This document shows, in pieces, positions 36,552-48,383 of a DNA stretch of 64,000 nucleotides; within the stretch, counting starts at the first letter, position 1; every line of letters starts with the position of its first letter. Position numbers and translations under genes: made by a program. The DNA comes from Silene latifolia (Eukaryota; Streptophyta; Magnoliopsida; Caryophyllales; Caryophyllaceae). The stretch lies in contig NC_133538.1 of NCBI RefSeq assembly GCF_048544455.1, positions 451,993,311 to 452,057,310 of the forward strand. Direction: 5' to 3'. The notes under the pieces are model-generated. The model was not told where the DNA came from. It saw only the letters and a program-made list of their open reading frames with translations, and made no database searches.

Positions 36552-37106
36552 CACAGGATCACCCATGCTTTTTTTTGAGTCAGTGACGATATAATATCAC
36601 ACGTTATATTAAATAATATCACAGCTTACAGTATCAAACGTTATACTAAAGAGTATCACAGCTGGAAAAAAAAAATTTCAAAAAAAAATTTTCAAAAAAA
36701 AATCGTGATATTGTTTTGTAATACAATATCACACGTTATGCTAAACAATATCACACGTTATACTAAAGAATATCACAGGTTTCACGAAAAAAAATCAGTT
36801 AAAAAAATTTTTCGAAAAAAAAAATTTGATTTTTTTTTTTGTGATATTGTTTTGTAATACAATATCACAAGTTATACTAAACAATATCACACGTTATACT
36901 AAACAATATCACAGCTTACACGGAAAAAAAATTGTTAAAAAAATTTTTGAAAAAAAAAATTGAAAAAAAAAAAAAAAATTGAAAAAAAAAATTTCGAAAA
37001 AAAAAATTATTTCAAAAAAAAAATCGTGATATTGTTTTGTATAGTGCGTGATATTGTTTTATGGACTCATGGATTCAAATATTTAGGTGGACTCACCGGA
37101 TCCCAC
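36550..37106. mobile_element. Element D: small TA-flanked element with ATATCAC arrays
   Basis: The right end ggtggactcaccggatccca carries the chain's terminus, reverse complement tgggatccggtgagtcc. The left end (atcacaggatcaccc) is less alike. The interior is made of caatatcacacg-ttatacta repeats and A/T homopolymers. Its caatatcaca word is shared with the Ulp1-type element at 3945-4135, which has a related right terminus. D may be a non-autonomous derivative of that element. Confidence 0.5.
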
Positions 37107-37116
37107 CTATATATAT

Positions 37117-38005
37117 GGGAACTGTATTACGGTGTGAACTGTGCGAACTACTTAAATACACTTCGTATTACTACCGGATACATTTGGTATTACTACTGGA
37201 TACATGTGTATCAATTAATAATACCAAATGTATCCAATAGTAATACCAAGTGTATCTAGGGTGGTATTTTGTGTATCCACAACCACGACCATCACCATCG
37301 TCGCCACTACCATCACTTTCGCCGCCACCATTACTAAGATGATCCCATCTAACACCACGCCACTACCACCACCATCCCACAAAAAACATCTGCGCTATCA
37401 CCAACCACCACACACAGCGCCGACGATTTCACTGGCCACCTCAGAAAATGCCGACGATGCTTCGGACCACCTACCGCAGTCACCATCGACTACTACACTC
37501 AAACCCTACACCAGAATTAGTCACGATTCAGTTTTCTTAACTCGATTTAATAGTTAGATTTCTAAAAAAAGTAATGTTTAGATAATGTAATTGTTCTAGC
37601 TACAAAATCGGCAAATTCATAGCCGGAAAATGGTCTTAGTTGATGTTATTATCACTGACGTTTGTGAGTGAAGGGCAGCGTCGTGGAGGAACTGATAGCG
37701 AGGTGTTGCTTTCATAGTTGCCGGAGATAAGACGGAAAAAAAGAGGAGAATGAGGAATGTAGACATTGGCGGCTGAGTTGCCAGAGTATTCAGACAAGGA
37801 CTGAAAGTTCGGCGCCGCTGATCGGGGATTGTCGGTAGTGGGCACTAGGTAGGGATGAGAGAGAGAGAGAGAGAGGATGTGGACCACATTGAGTTTCATA
37901 GTAATAAATGATAAAATGGGGGTGTGTGTGAGTGATTACATGTTAGACTTTAGGCCGTGTGTTTCTTATTTAGAGTGTTTTAAGTCAGTTCGTATTGAAA
38001 GTTTG
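37117..38005. mobile_element. Element E: probable TA-flanked element
   Basis: It lies exactly between two TA tracts (37108-37116 and 38006-38044). It starts gggaactgtattacggtg then tgaactgtgcgaac, in the style of the gagaac/gtgagaac termini, and has a small array of attactaccggatacatttg (37165-37260). The right end is only weakly related. The interior has CCA-rich UTR-like sequence and no supported gene. The boundaries are better supported than the classification. Confidence 0.35.
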
Positions 38006-38006
38006 G

Positions 38007-38044
<38 letters not shown>

Positions 38045-38045
<1 letters not shown>

Positions 38046-38526
38046 AGGGCGACATAGTCATTTTGTCTGATCATATAATCACTGATACAGACTTCGTCTT
38101 TTATTGTTTCATTATTAATTTTCTCTCTCTAACTCCTCTCATTCGAAAAACTCTCTGATATTCCCTCAATCACTAGTGTTGTACACGATCAAAATTCGGT
38201 TCATTGTTGTTTTCGTCATTTCATTCCATTTTCCATCAATAATCTGGCTTCTTTGTTTACAAGTACAATGTCAGGTTTTTTTTAATTAACTTCCGCTTTC
38301 AATTTATTGTTTAATTCTTTTTTCATAACTATTCTTAATGCATTCTGAATTTGTTGCTATTCATCCTGAATTCCATGCTTTATTTATCATTCTCCGTAAG
38401 TTAGGTTTAACTTGGATCTCATATGATTTATTTGTCTTCTTTCTTATGCATCTAGGTTTTATTTGAATCTACTGCAAATTTGTTATATATTTAGTAATTT
38501 TTCCCGATCTATGTTCAGTTCACCCA
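38045..38526 (+). mobile_element. Element F, left part (interrupted by the LARD)
   Basis: It starts after a (TA)n tract and has a 5'UTR-like, pyrimidine-rich region (38100-38240) like those at the ends of A and B. The LARD inserted at 38532. F resumes after the target duplication at 44737. Confidence 0.35.
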
Positions 38527-38531
38527 CCTGG

Positions 38532-39904
38532 TGTAATACTACGGATTTTATAAGCTAAGTACTCGACCGAGTAGAGCCTACTCGGCCGAGTAGTGCCAAG
38601 AGTGTAGTTTGTTTGGGTTCTGCCGAGGAATACTCGGCCGGGTATGGTGAATACTCGACCGAGTAAAGGATACTCGGCCGAGTATACATTTTACTCGACC
38701 GAGTATCCGGTCTGACGGGTTATATTTTTTCCGCGATTGATTTAGAAAGGATTAGAGTTATTTATAAACGCAAAACAGTTTCCTATTACATTTCATAAAA
38801 CCTAATCACTCAAACGACGCTCTAATCCTCTCTAAATCTCCCTTTGTGTGTGTGTGTGTGATCATAGCAAGTGCATTCATCCTTTGTTTCTTTCGCCGGT
38901 AAGTCTTTATCCCTATGTTGTTGATGATTAATTATAGGGTTTGTCTTTATTCATGAATTGGGGGAAATGGGGTTTTGCAGTTAGTGATTGGAACTATATA
39001 ATTGTTGTTGTAGGTGACGATGTGGTAATTGTTATGCATTTGTATGGTTGATTGCAGCGTAAGCGGATTGCGAAAAGGTAGGGTTTCCCTACTCAGTTCT
39101 TGTGTAATTGAATTGAGATATTTGTTGTATTGTGTATGATTGTTGTCTGCTGCTCATCGGAGTGTTGGTGTTGTGGTGACGGTGGTGATGTGGTTGTGTT
39201 GTGACGGAAGTGGTGTTGTGACAATTTTGTGATGTCTTTGTGGTATGTGTGATTGTGGTGGAGTCACTTGCGGGAGTGGCTTTGCACCCTAGTTCGCCCT
39301 CCGTGGAACCCGTCACGGGAGGGGATGTGCACATTAAGGGACATGGATTATTAGTCGCTCGTTGATGAGCTGGACTAGGTGGGGATAGGCTGTGGTCACC
39401 CACTGGCGGCGAGGATTTCCTGTTGCGATGGGTAATCTAGCAGGGCTACACACTTCGCTGTGTAGTCGGTTAATGTGTGAAATTGGGAGACCGGGGATGG
39501 AGGATGATCAGCCGGTTACATTATTTGTTTGTCTTATTTGAATTACGCGGTAACTCACCCCGTGTTGTTGTTTTGTAAAACCTGCGGTGATCCATTCGGG
39601 GATGGTGAGCAGATATGACAGGTAATGCAGATGTTTAGTTATGGGACAGACATAGGGAGACATCACTTCGAGTCTAGTTTCTGCCGTTACGAGTTTATCC
39701 GTCAATGATTTCAGTTGTATTGAAGTTCTTACACTTTTAGTTTGAGTTGATTTGAGATAATGTATTCGCTAACTCTTTATACTTTAATAAATGTTGTTTG
39801 GAAATTGTAACTTTGATATACTAACCTCGGGAAACCGAGATGGTAACAGCCTTTCATGTTAGAATAGTCCTTGGTAAGGTACTTTGGTATGAGGGGGTGT
39901 TACA
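38532..39904 (+). repeat. LARD 5' LTR
   Basis: Runs from TGTAATAC to TGTTACA with a palindrome array at its start (38562-38703). The histidine/threonine-rich minus-strand ORF at 39089-39403 recurs in the other LTR only because the sequence does. Confidence 0.9.
38562..38703. repeat. CTCGRCCGAG palindrome array, 5' LTR
   Basis: Ten-base cores CTCGACCGAG or CTCGGCCGAG lie at 38562, 38581, then 38633, 38654, 38673 and 38694. Steps are 19, and then 21, 19 and 21 bases. The form alternates between A and G at the central purine. Confidence 0.92.
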
Positions 39905-39907
39905 AAG

Positions 39908-39920
39908 TGGTATTAGAGCC
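39908..39920 (+). other. Primer binding site, initiator-Met tRNA type
   Basis: tggtattagagcc begins three bases after the LTR. It differs from the usual TGGTATCAGAGCC by one C-to-T change. Confidence 0.75.
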
Positions 39921-40761
39921 GACGATTCCGGCACCTAAAACAAATGAACCCAATGAACTTAGGGAGTCTAAATAAAATGAACCCGGGGAGAGTTGTTTGG
40001 AGCTACCGCAAGGACTTGGGAGACGTCCCGAAGTCGCATTAAGGCCCTTACGATCTCAAGCCGGTCACATGGGGGGGGGGACTGTTGTATGCTTGAGTTC
40101 TGTGAGTGTGATATCTATAGTTTGAACCTTGTGCATGGTTGGATGAAATGATGAAAGAAGTGGAATGTGATAGTTGTTGAAAGATGCATCGAGGATTTTT
40201 CATGTTAAACTTTGAGAAGGAATATGTTGGCATGTTAAGTGTTGGAACATGGTAAAATATGAAAGGTGAATTTGTATCTGATTGATATTGATTATGAAGA
40301 ATGTGATCATGTTATCTGTTTAATACAATGTTGAGCATGAAGTATGGTAGTGGTACATGTGCATATGAACATGATGATTTTAATGCTTGATTGTTGGTAG
40401 AAGCATGTCATTAAGGTCATACGTCTACATATGTAAATGTCGTGTTTAATTTTAATCTGAGTATGATAAATGTTCAACTATGTACTGGTTTTTAGAAGTA
40501 TTGAATTATTATTGTTGCCTTATGTATGTTCAAGTTGTTTTGGCTTAAGAAACTTGATTTGTATAAAGAATGATTAGGGAAGGGTTGCCTTAAAACTGTC
40601 ATAAGTCGAGTTCTGGAAATGATATTGCTGTGATTCCAAGTTGAGGTGATAACTTGTCCTCTTACGATTCTAACGATAGATCACACGCCCAAAATGACCA
40701 AGTAACGAGTGAGATATGACTGTTTTACGAAAACTGGTCGGTCTTGAGAATCGCTGTGATA

Positions 40762-41057
40762 CTCGACCGAGTAGTCCCTACTCGGCCGAGTATCTTTTAT
40801 ACTCGACCGAGTATTCCATATTCGGCCGAGTAATCTCTCTGTGATAATACTGTTTAGCGTCTGGAGTCGTGAACTCGGCCGAGTAGTCTCATACTCGACC
40901 GAGTAAGGTCTACTCGGCCGAGTATTCCCAATACTCGACCGAGTAATCCTTATGCGACAATTCGCTTTGCTTCGAGGAGTCGAAAACTCGACCGAGTAAT
41001 ATAGTTACTCGACCGAGTACCTTGTACTCGACCTAGTATGTTATGTACTCGACCGAG
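40762..41057. repeat. CTCGRCCGAG palindrome array, LARD interior
   Basis: Cores lie at 40762, 40781, 40802, 40821; 40874, 40894, 40913, 40934; and 40987, 41008, 41027, 41048. These are three blocks of four with steps of 19, 20 or 21 bases. Intervening sequence differs from block to block. Confidence 0.93.
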
Positions 41058-43062
41058 TACCTCATTGGGCGGCCACTTTGAGTCGGTGGCTATGTTCTTA
41101 CTTTTGTTTTGAGTCGGTGGCTATGTTCTTACTTTTGTTTTGAGCCGGTGGCTATGTTTTTACATTGTTTTGAGTCGTAGGGTATATACACATGTATGTT
41201 TTGAGTCTTAACGCATTCTTTTATATGTGAGACGGTCTTGATACGTAAGTTACCGGAAGTTATGACATGGAGAATGACGGCTTATGAGGGACATGTGTTG
41301 GGTAAGGAAGACATGTGTTAATGTGGTTGTGAAGGATAGTGGAAAAAGAAAAGGGAAGAATGATGAGCTAATCGAGGTAAAGAGCATGTTTTGTGAGATA
41401 TGATGAGTGATATAGTCATGTGTTGAGTAGTATAAAAGTAAGTGTATATGGGCAAGGGTGATGTAAGTGTAAAGAAGCATGAGAATGAAAGACTGAGATA
41501 AGGGATACAAATAGTGGCATATTTGGATGTGATTATAGGTCTAAGAAATATATAAATGTTTGTGTGAGGTTGTGACCTCACGAGAAGCGGTATGGTGTGA
41601 TAGTTATAATGTTGTTATCTGAATGTTCTGTAAGATATGTTGGATACGGTAACTTAATGGAATGATGATCAAAAGTCATAGTTTGGGTGGTCTGACAAGA
41701 CTGGTTATACTTGCATGTGTATTCATGATATATGTTTATTCCATGAAAAAGTATGGATGGTATGCATGAGATTCTTGTCTATTTATTCCGTATGATATAT
41801 AGTGTTTTGATCTGGTAAAGCAGTCTTGAGTAAGTTTTTCTTGTCTGAGATGTGATATTGAGTCAGTGTTTATGGGATTGTGTATGTTGTGATGTCTATC
41901 GGTGTGGTTGTGGTGCCTCGGGTGGTGATCCGGGCACGGTACTTAGTATTGTGATGCGGGTATTTTCGCACTGCGGTGCGGCTGTTGGTGGCGGTGTTGC
42001 GATGCCGTCAACGGTTGTGGTGGAGTAGGTGAGGTGATTATGATACGAGTTTCGAAAGTGCATACCAGTTAAACATATATTGTTGTTTTATTTGCTGCTG
42101 TTCCTTGTGAGTTTTGGTTGAACATGTAGACTGTTGTTTTGTTTGTTGATGTTTCTTACCAGTTTCAGTTTGGGAATGAGAGTAGAGTAGGATATGAAAG
42201 AGAGTTGTATATGTTTTCGTTGTTGTCATGGTATAGTGATATTCTGTTGATGGGACACAGTTGTGAGAAGTTGTTACAGTAATTTTGATCTTATTTTAAG
42301 ATGAGGCATCGGTAGTCATAGTCATGGCAAGTGATTCGTGGAATATGTGTTGTAATGATCTGAAAGCGGCAGGTGGTTCATAATCTTTTGTTGAGATAGT
42401 AAGTGCAGGATATTGGGAATTGGTGTCATGTTAAGTTATGTATGAGTTTTGCGGTAATGAAAGAAAAGAACTTGAGGATCTAGTGTGAGTGTACGTAACA
42501 AGTGTGGAGTGTGAGTTATGCTTTTGGTGATATGAGTTTTATATAGTTTATATAGAGAGGTGTGTCATGTTGCGGTAATGTGGAAGAGTTGAAGTTTAGG
42601 GTTAAGTTAAAGATTTTGAGGTATAGGTTAGGGGGTGTGACGAGTGAATTGAAGGATGGGAGTTGTTTAAGTAAGTGAGCCTAAGATATATGCATGGCGA
42701 CTGTTCGGATTATAAGTGGTTATCTTTGACATGCGGTGGTGATGGGGATAATGAGAAGATATAGCTAGGATTTAGTATTAGTGAGTTACGAGGACATAAC
42801 ATTTATCTTAAGAGGAGTAGGATGCGATAAAAGAGATTTTGATGGTTGTGCATATGGTACTATAATTGGAAGTAGAGTGTTGGTGTAGCATAAAGGACGG
42901 ATATTTGTTTTGATTTTTATTAAAGGTCATGACCGTGCTTGTAGTAGTTCGATGTTTAGGAATGAGAGAATATTTCAATAGTGTTGACAGTTGAATGATG
43001 ATGATTATGAGTCCGATAGTTTTGACAGTTGGAAGATGATATTTATGTGTTTGAGTAAACTT

Positions 43063-43106
43063 CGAGGACGAAGTTTGTTTTAAGGATGGTAGAATGTAAC
43101 ATTCCG
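43063..43106 (+). other. Second polypurine-tract and LTR-start lookalike
   Basis: acttcgaggacgaagtttg then aaggatggtagaatgtaaca repeats the architecture of the true 3' end (43327-43370) about 260 bases earlier, including a TGTAACA that resembles an LTR start. Confidence 0.55.
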
Positions 43107-43343
43107 TTTTGATGGTTGATCTTCTTTTGTGGATTGAGTACTATTGAGTGTTATGGAAGTGAGACAAGGTTGGCAACATTATATTGTGGTTATTTGTTAA
43201 TGTTATGGAGTTGGTATTGGGAGCCTATGCTATAGTTGAGACGATATCATGAGCCATGTTGTGGAAGGAAGAGTGGTTTGTGGAGTTAGTGTTAAGTGTC
43301 CATGTTTTATAGGTTGGGTTGGAACTTCGGGGACGAAGTTCTT

Positions 43344-43359
43344 TTTAAGGGGGGAAGAC
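43344..43359 (+). other. Polypurine tract of the LARD
   Basis: ttttaaggggggaagac directly precedes the 3' LTR. Confidence 0.8.
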
Positions 43360-44731
43360 TGTAATACTACGGATTTTATAAGCTAAGTACTCGACCGAGT
43401 AGAGCCTACTCGGCCGAGTAGTGCCATGAGTGTAGTTTGTTTGGGTTCTGCCGAGGAATACTCGGCCGGGTATGGTGAATACTCGGCCGAGTAGAGGATA
43501 CTCGGCCGAGTATACATTTTACTCGACCGAGTATCCGGTCTGATGGGTTATATTTTTTCTGCGATTGATTTAGAAAGGATTAGAGTTATTTATTAACGCA
43601 AAACAGTTTCCTATTACATTTCATAAAACCTAATCACTCAAACGACGCTCTAATCCTCTCTAAATCTCCCCTTGTGTGTGTGTGTGATCATAGCAAGTGC
43701 ATTCATCCTTTGTTTCTTTCGCCGGTAAGTCTTTATCCCTATGTTGTTGATGATTAATTATAGGGTTTGTCTTTATTCATGAATTGGGGGAAATGGGGTT
43801 TTGCAGTTAGTGATTGGAACTATATGATTGTTATTGTAGGTGACGATGTGGTAATTGTTATGCATTTGTATGGTTGATTGCAGCGTAAGCGGATTGCGAA
43901 AAGGTAGGGTTTCCCTACTCAGTTCTTGTGTAATTGAATTGAGATATTTGTTGTATTGTGTATGATTGTTGTCTGCTGATCATCGGAGTGTTGGTGTTGT
44001 GGTGACGGTGACGGTGGTGATGTGGTTGTGTTGTGATGGAAGTGGTGTTGTGACAGCTGTGATGCTGTGGTATGTGTGATTGTGGTGGAGTCACTTACGG
44101 GAGTGGCTTCACACCCTAGTTCGCCCTCCGTGGAACTCGTCACGGGAGGAGATGTGCACATTAAGGGACAGGGATTGTTAGTCGCTCGTTGATGAGCTGG
44201 ACTAGGTGGGGATGGGCTGCGGTCGCCCACTGGCGGCGAGGATTACCTGTTGCGATGGGTAATCTGGCAGGGTTACACACTTCGGTGTGTAGTCGGTTAA
44301 TGTGTGAAATTGGGAGACCGGGGATGGAGGATGATCAGCCGGTTACATTATTTGTTTGTCTTATTTGAATTATGCGGTAACTCACCCCGTGTTGTTGTTT
44401 TGTAAAACCTGCGGTGATCCATTCGGGGATGGTGAGCAGATATGACAGGTAATGCAGATGTTTAGTTATGGGACAGACATGGGGAGACATCACTTCGAGT
44501 CTAGTTTCCGCCGTTACGAGTTTAGCCGTCAATGATTTCAGTTGTATTGAAGTTCTTACACTTTTAGTTTGAGTTTATTTTAGATAATGTATTCGCTAAC
44601 TCTTTATACTTTAATAAATGTTGTTTGGAAATTGTAACTTTGATTTACTAACCTCGGGAAACCGAGATGGTAACAGTCTTTCATGTTAGGGTAGTCCTTG
44701 GTAAGGTACCTTGGTATGAGGGGGTGTTACA
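43360..44731 (+). repeat. LARD 3' LTR
   Basis: Partner of 38532-39904. Palindromes lie at 43390-43531. Small indels separate the two LTRs (for example near 44010 and 44055). Confidence 0.9.
43390..43531. repeat. CTCGRCCGAG palindrome array, 3' LTR
   Basis: Copy of the 5' LTR array: cores at 43390 and 43409 (19 apart), then four more with the same steps, ending near 43531. One core has changed from ACCGAG to GCCGAG relative to the 5' LTR. Confidence 0.9.
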
Positions 44732-44736
44732 CCTGG

Positions 44737-45488
44737 TGTTATGATTTTTTGTTCTCAATTTATATTTTTGATGAGATTGAGTCATACCGTCTTATTGTTA
44801 TTTGACAGCGATTTTAATTTATTTCACTTTGTTCGAGGTTTCTTTTTTCAAGTAAACCTAATTTACATGTGTGGTATCTTGTTTCACATCTTTTAAAATT
44901 TATGCTAGATTGATTTACATCTGTTTTACATTGTTACTCGTTAATGTTAGGTAGTAGTAGTATACATTTAGGTTCATAATTGTTTGAAATCTTATTTGAT
45001 TGGAGTTATTGAATCTTATAATCACTTTTTGTTAAAGTTTTAATTAAATATTAACCTAAGGTTCAGGTCTGAAAATGTAGTGTTTGTGTCTAGTGAAAAA
45101 GAAAGGTAGATTATAGAATTCGAAGGATCGATTATCATTAGTCTAAGAACAACATTTGCAACTGTAAAATTATCGTTCTTGTTGAGGAGTATGTTGTGAA
45201 GCGAGAATTTTAACATTTTCAAGTAATTATATGTTCCTTGGTATTTAAAACATAGAGCTGGAGGATTTTGCCATGTTTCAATTGTGTAGTCGTGCTATTG
45301 TAATGTTGATGCATGTTATTTCAATGATATAATTGTGTTATTCCAATGATAAAACTAAGTTATGACTCTAATATTTGATCAGATGTCTCTACCTTGATCC
45401 AAGTATGTTTCATTGGCACAAAGTGAGCCGACTTGGTAAGCCAAACCAAAATAACCCAAATCATGTTGTTACCTTTTTGGATCCCAGG
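44737..45488 (+). mobile_element. Element F, right part
   Basis: It is continuous with 38526 across the LARD. It carries a few ttgtaatg / ttatttcaatg words at 45295-45355, like the arrays of A and B. No gene seen. It ends at the gypsy LTR fragment at 45489. Confidence 0.35.
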
Positions 45489-46766
45489 TGTAGATACCCG
45501 GTATCTGTTGAATCCCCAACAAACACTCGATGATTATCGGACTACAACATGCTTAGAAATCGTTACGTTTGATCGACAGTTTTTATAACTATGCATCGGA
45601 GAACTCAAAAAACGATTTCGAAAATGGAAACATTTTCAAAACATTTCAAAAATACTTGGAGTGTTTTATGCACGACGACGGGGTCGCAATGACACTAACT
45701 AGAGTCAAAACCGACACTAGACAAAAAACCGACTCAAAATTAAAATCTTGGCTCCAACAACGAGTCAAACCGAGTGAAACACAAAAAACAAACCTCACAG
45801 AATGCTTCCATGCTAGGTATACCCGGTATACTTGATGGTCAAGTAAAATCATATCCTACAAAACCTAGGATAGAGCAAACCACAAATTCAAATGCGTGAT
45901 AGTGACAAGACAACTGAAAGACACGCGGACATGCTCGCGCCTCTTCAAGCAGCTTATACTGGCACGTCGCCCAAAAAGCACAGCACCACACAAATCCTCT
46001 ATAAATACCCTTCAAAGGCCACCATTTGAAGTTACGCGAGAGTCCGCCCCCTCTTTTCTCCCTTAACACTCTAAAGCTCGACTTCTCAAGTCAACAACCG
46101 ACACGTATTTTCAACCTACCGATTGAAACTACGAGCCTTACACATTGTTTGGTACCGTCATCGTGCATTAAATCACTTGACTTATCACTTCAACCAACTA
46201 CACCATAACTAAAGCAAAGTAACACTCCATATTTTAAAAAAACGGTTTTAAATCGAGTTTTCCAACTCACGAGTTTTGACACTTTGTCGATTTCTCGTCA
46301 AGCAAACTAGCATGTAAGTATGAGGGTGTAATTAATCCTCTTCTTTCATGTTCTTTTTATATGTTTTCATGACCTTAACATGAAAAAACATTCATAACAT
46401 GGTCCAAAATAGGGATTGATTGAGCCAAAACCGAGTTATGACTGGAAACAGAGGCTGGTAGTCACCACTACCAACCTCGCGCCTCTTTAGACATCCCGAG
46501 TCAGAACTCAAATGAGTTTGAGTTCATCTTTCCTCTATTTCATTTCTTATTTGCAATCGATTTTTACCATTTCAAATATTTCAAATCATTTTTATGATCA
46601 ACATCTTTAACCATGAATTATATTCACCCTTGGTTCCTTATACCATGACGGTTTAATCTGTGACTCGGTGATAATATATGGTTAATTGCATTTTTAAAAG
46701 GGTATTTTAAAGCCCTCTTATTCATTTGTTTACATTTGCAAAAACCCATATTAGTCATACATGGAT
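45489..46766 (+). mobile_element. Ty3/gypsy LTR fragment
   Basis: It starts TGTAGATACCCGGTATCTG, a common LTR opening, and contains a promoter-like TATAAATA at 46000-46007. There is no coding capacity; the short ORFs are spurious. It is truncated or interrupted on the right by the Athila-like LTR at 46767. Family within gypsy is not determined. Confidence 0.5.
46000..46007 (+). promoter_or_regulatory. TATA box of the LTR fragment
   Basis: TATAAATA within ctctataaataccc, a strong plant TATA context. Confidence 0.45.
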
Positions 46767-48208
46767 TGATGCGTGTATTTTCTATAAGGTTTCTACCCTT
46801 TTTACACGCATTTCTATGTTATTCATGTGGCATCTAGCTACAAATGCCCCAGAATAGTCTACTTTGGTTTGTCTTGTATTAATTGCAGGTATGAACCGGA
46901 AAGGAGCATAATTAAGCCTGAACCTATCCCAATCTCATGCATTATGGAGAAGGAGGAATCGGAGCTTGGAATCTGTCTCTTAGAGATGCGTGAAATGGCT
47001 TTGGATGGTGTTGAAGAAGTTCCCCCGTGCTAATATAGCTCGATCGACCAAGTTGGCTGCTGGAATTGGCCGATCGAATGCTTTATCCTGCTGAAGCTCC
47101 GCGATCGAGTTCTCCCTTTACTCGATCGAGATAGCTGTTTGTTGAAGTCTTCGATTGAGTACTTATGTTACTCGATCGAGAGGCTTGTTGAGTGTTGTCC
47201 TCGATCGAGTGGTTTCATTCTACTCGATCGAAAGGTTCGGTCTTATACGCGGATTTTAGTTAATCTTTGGATATTCTTTTGTAACTAGGAATGAATAGAC
47301 ATATGACGGCAGTCATGAGGATCTTGTTCTTCTTCTTCTTCTTCTTCTTCTTCTTCTTCTTTTTCTTCTCTCTTACTCTCTCTCTCTTAGAACTGGACAA
47401 TAAAAACATAATTCTCCATTGCTACTTTCTTGTATTCGGTATTCTCTACTCTTTATTTCAATTAAATATTTTTGCTCTATTGTTCTGGTTCCATTAATCT
47501 CTTTGCTCTTTGAATTCTCTACCTAGATTATTATTTACCGATTTATTATTATGTTTAATTCTCTTAGTTTATATACTATTGTTGTTTATTCAATAATTAT
47601 GCATAGCTAATCTCTTTTGCTATGACATAGGGGAGCCATGATTTTAAGGGAATTATGAATAGATGACTAGGGTTCAGTGCAAATTAGATATGTGTTGTTA
47701 ATCACTGCAATTAACTGTACTTGTCTACTTGAGTCGACGCAATTAGATGATTAACTTTGGTACACCTTGACCTGGATCGAAAGATTGGAAGGGGTAAGAC
47801 CTGCAGTGAATATTAAAGTGTTCTAATGAGGGCGAAAGCTAAGTTAGTAATGTTTTAGGGCGAATATCGAACCGAAAGGACCTTTTCACTACCCTGCTGA
47901 CCGATTTTCCATTAACCTATGACCCTAGACTAGACTCCTTGAGAATCATGGTGAACCGAATGTCCTAGCTATTTCTCTCTATTTGGTAAACTCGTTAAGT
48001 TTCTACTTTCTTTCTCTTTACTCTCTTTCTCTCTTAATCTCAGTAGATTAGAACAAACTTTCAAAACCCCCAAGAAATAGTTACTCAGACGGACTTAGTC
48101 TAGCATACATTTTCCTATCTCCTTGTGGATTCGATACCCGACTACCTCTTCTGCATTCATTAGAAACCGGTTGGTTATATTTTTGATAAGGTTGCGACAG
48201 CCGTGTCA
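46767..48208 (+). repeat. 5' LTR of the Athila-like element
   Basis: Runs from TGATGCGTG to GCCGTGTCA, 1442 bases, followed by the PBS. It includes a (TTC)n run (47319-47366) and a palindrome cluster (47040-47231). Confidence 0.85.
47040..47231. repeat. CTCGATCGAG palindrome pairs in the LTR
   Basis: TCGATCGA-type cores: CGATCGA at 47102/47123 (21 apart), 47151/47172 (21; the first has one change) and 47201/47224 (23). A looser pair lies at 47040/47070. Confidence 0.85.
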
Positions 48209-48213
48209 AATTT

Positions 48214-48231
48214 TGGCGTCGTTGCCGGGGA
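48214..48231 (+). other. Primer binding site, tRNA-Asp type
   Basis: tggcgtcgttgccgggga, one mismatch from the PBS of the element at 9389-17807, and six bases after the LTR. Confidence 0.85.
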
Positions 48232-48383
48232 GATGGCGTAATTTTGTTGCTTTATTTTAAGTTTGTCACTCGCCTTGAGATTGATCTCATATTTTTTCTC
48301 TAGTGCTTTAACAGTGTTGCAGGAAATCTGTCTTACAAAAGGACATTGTCATACCTGTTGTTCTTTCAACTCTACTTGCTAAA

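Larger units (their letters stand above)
38532..44731 (+). mobile_element. LARD-type non-autonomous LTR retrotransposon, probably chromovirus-derived
   Basis: LTRs of 1373 and 1372 bases (TGTAATACTACGG .. GTGTTACA) are flanked by a perfect target duplication cctgg (38527-38531 and 44732-44736). A PBS follows the left LTR and a polypurine tract precedes the right LTR. The 3.45-kb interior has no gag or pol motifs in any frame. The 3' end acttcggggacgaagtt .. aaggggggaagac resembles the 3' end of Tekay/Del chromoviruses, so it is probably a deletion derivative. LTR copies look about 97 percent alike by eye. Confidence 0.88.

Noticed and set aside
39089..39403. His/Thr/Pro-rich minus-strand ORF that recurs at 43919-44230
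   Set aside because: Its repetition is explained by the two LTRs. Lengths differ because of indels, so the frame is not under constraint.
40762..41057. Regular palindromes taken for a CRISPR array
   Set aside because: Repeats are only 10 bases with about 10-base spacers, in a plant LTR element. There is no CRISPR architecture or cas genes.
45569..45835. 88-codon ORF in the gypsy LTR fragment
   Set aside because: It lies upstream of the LTR's own TATA box and has no gag or pol similarity.
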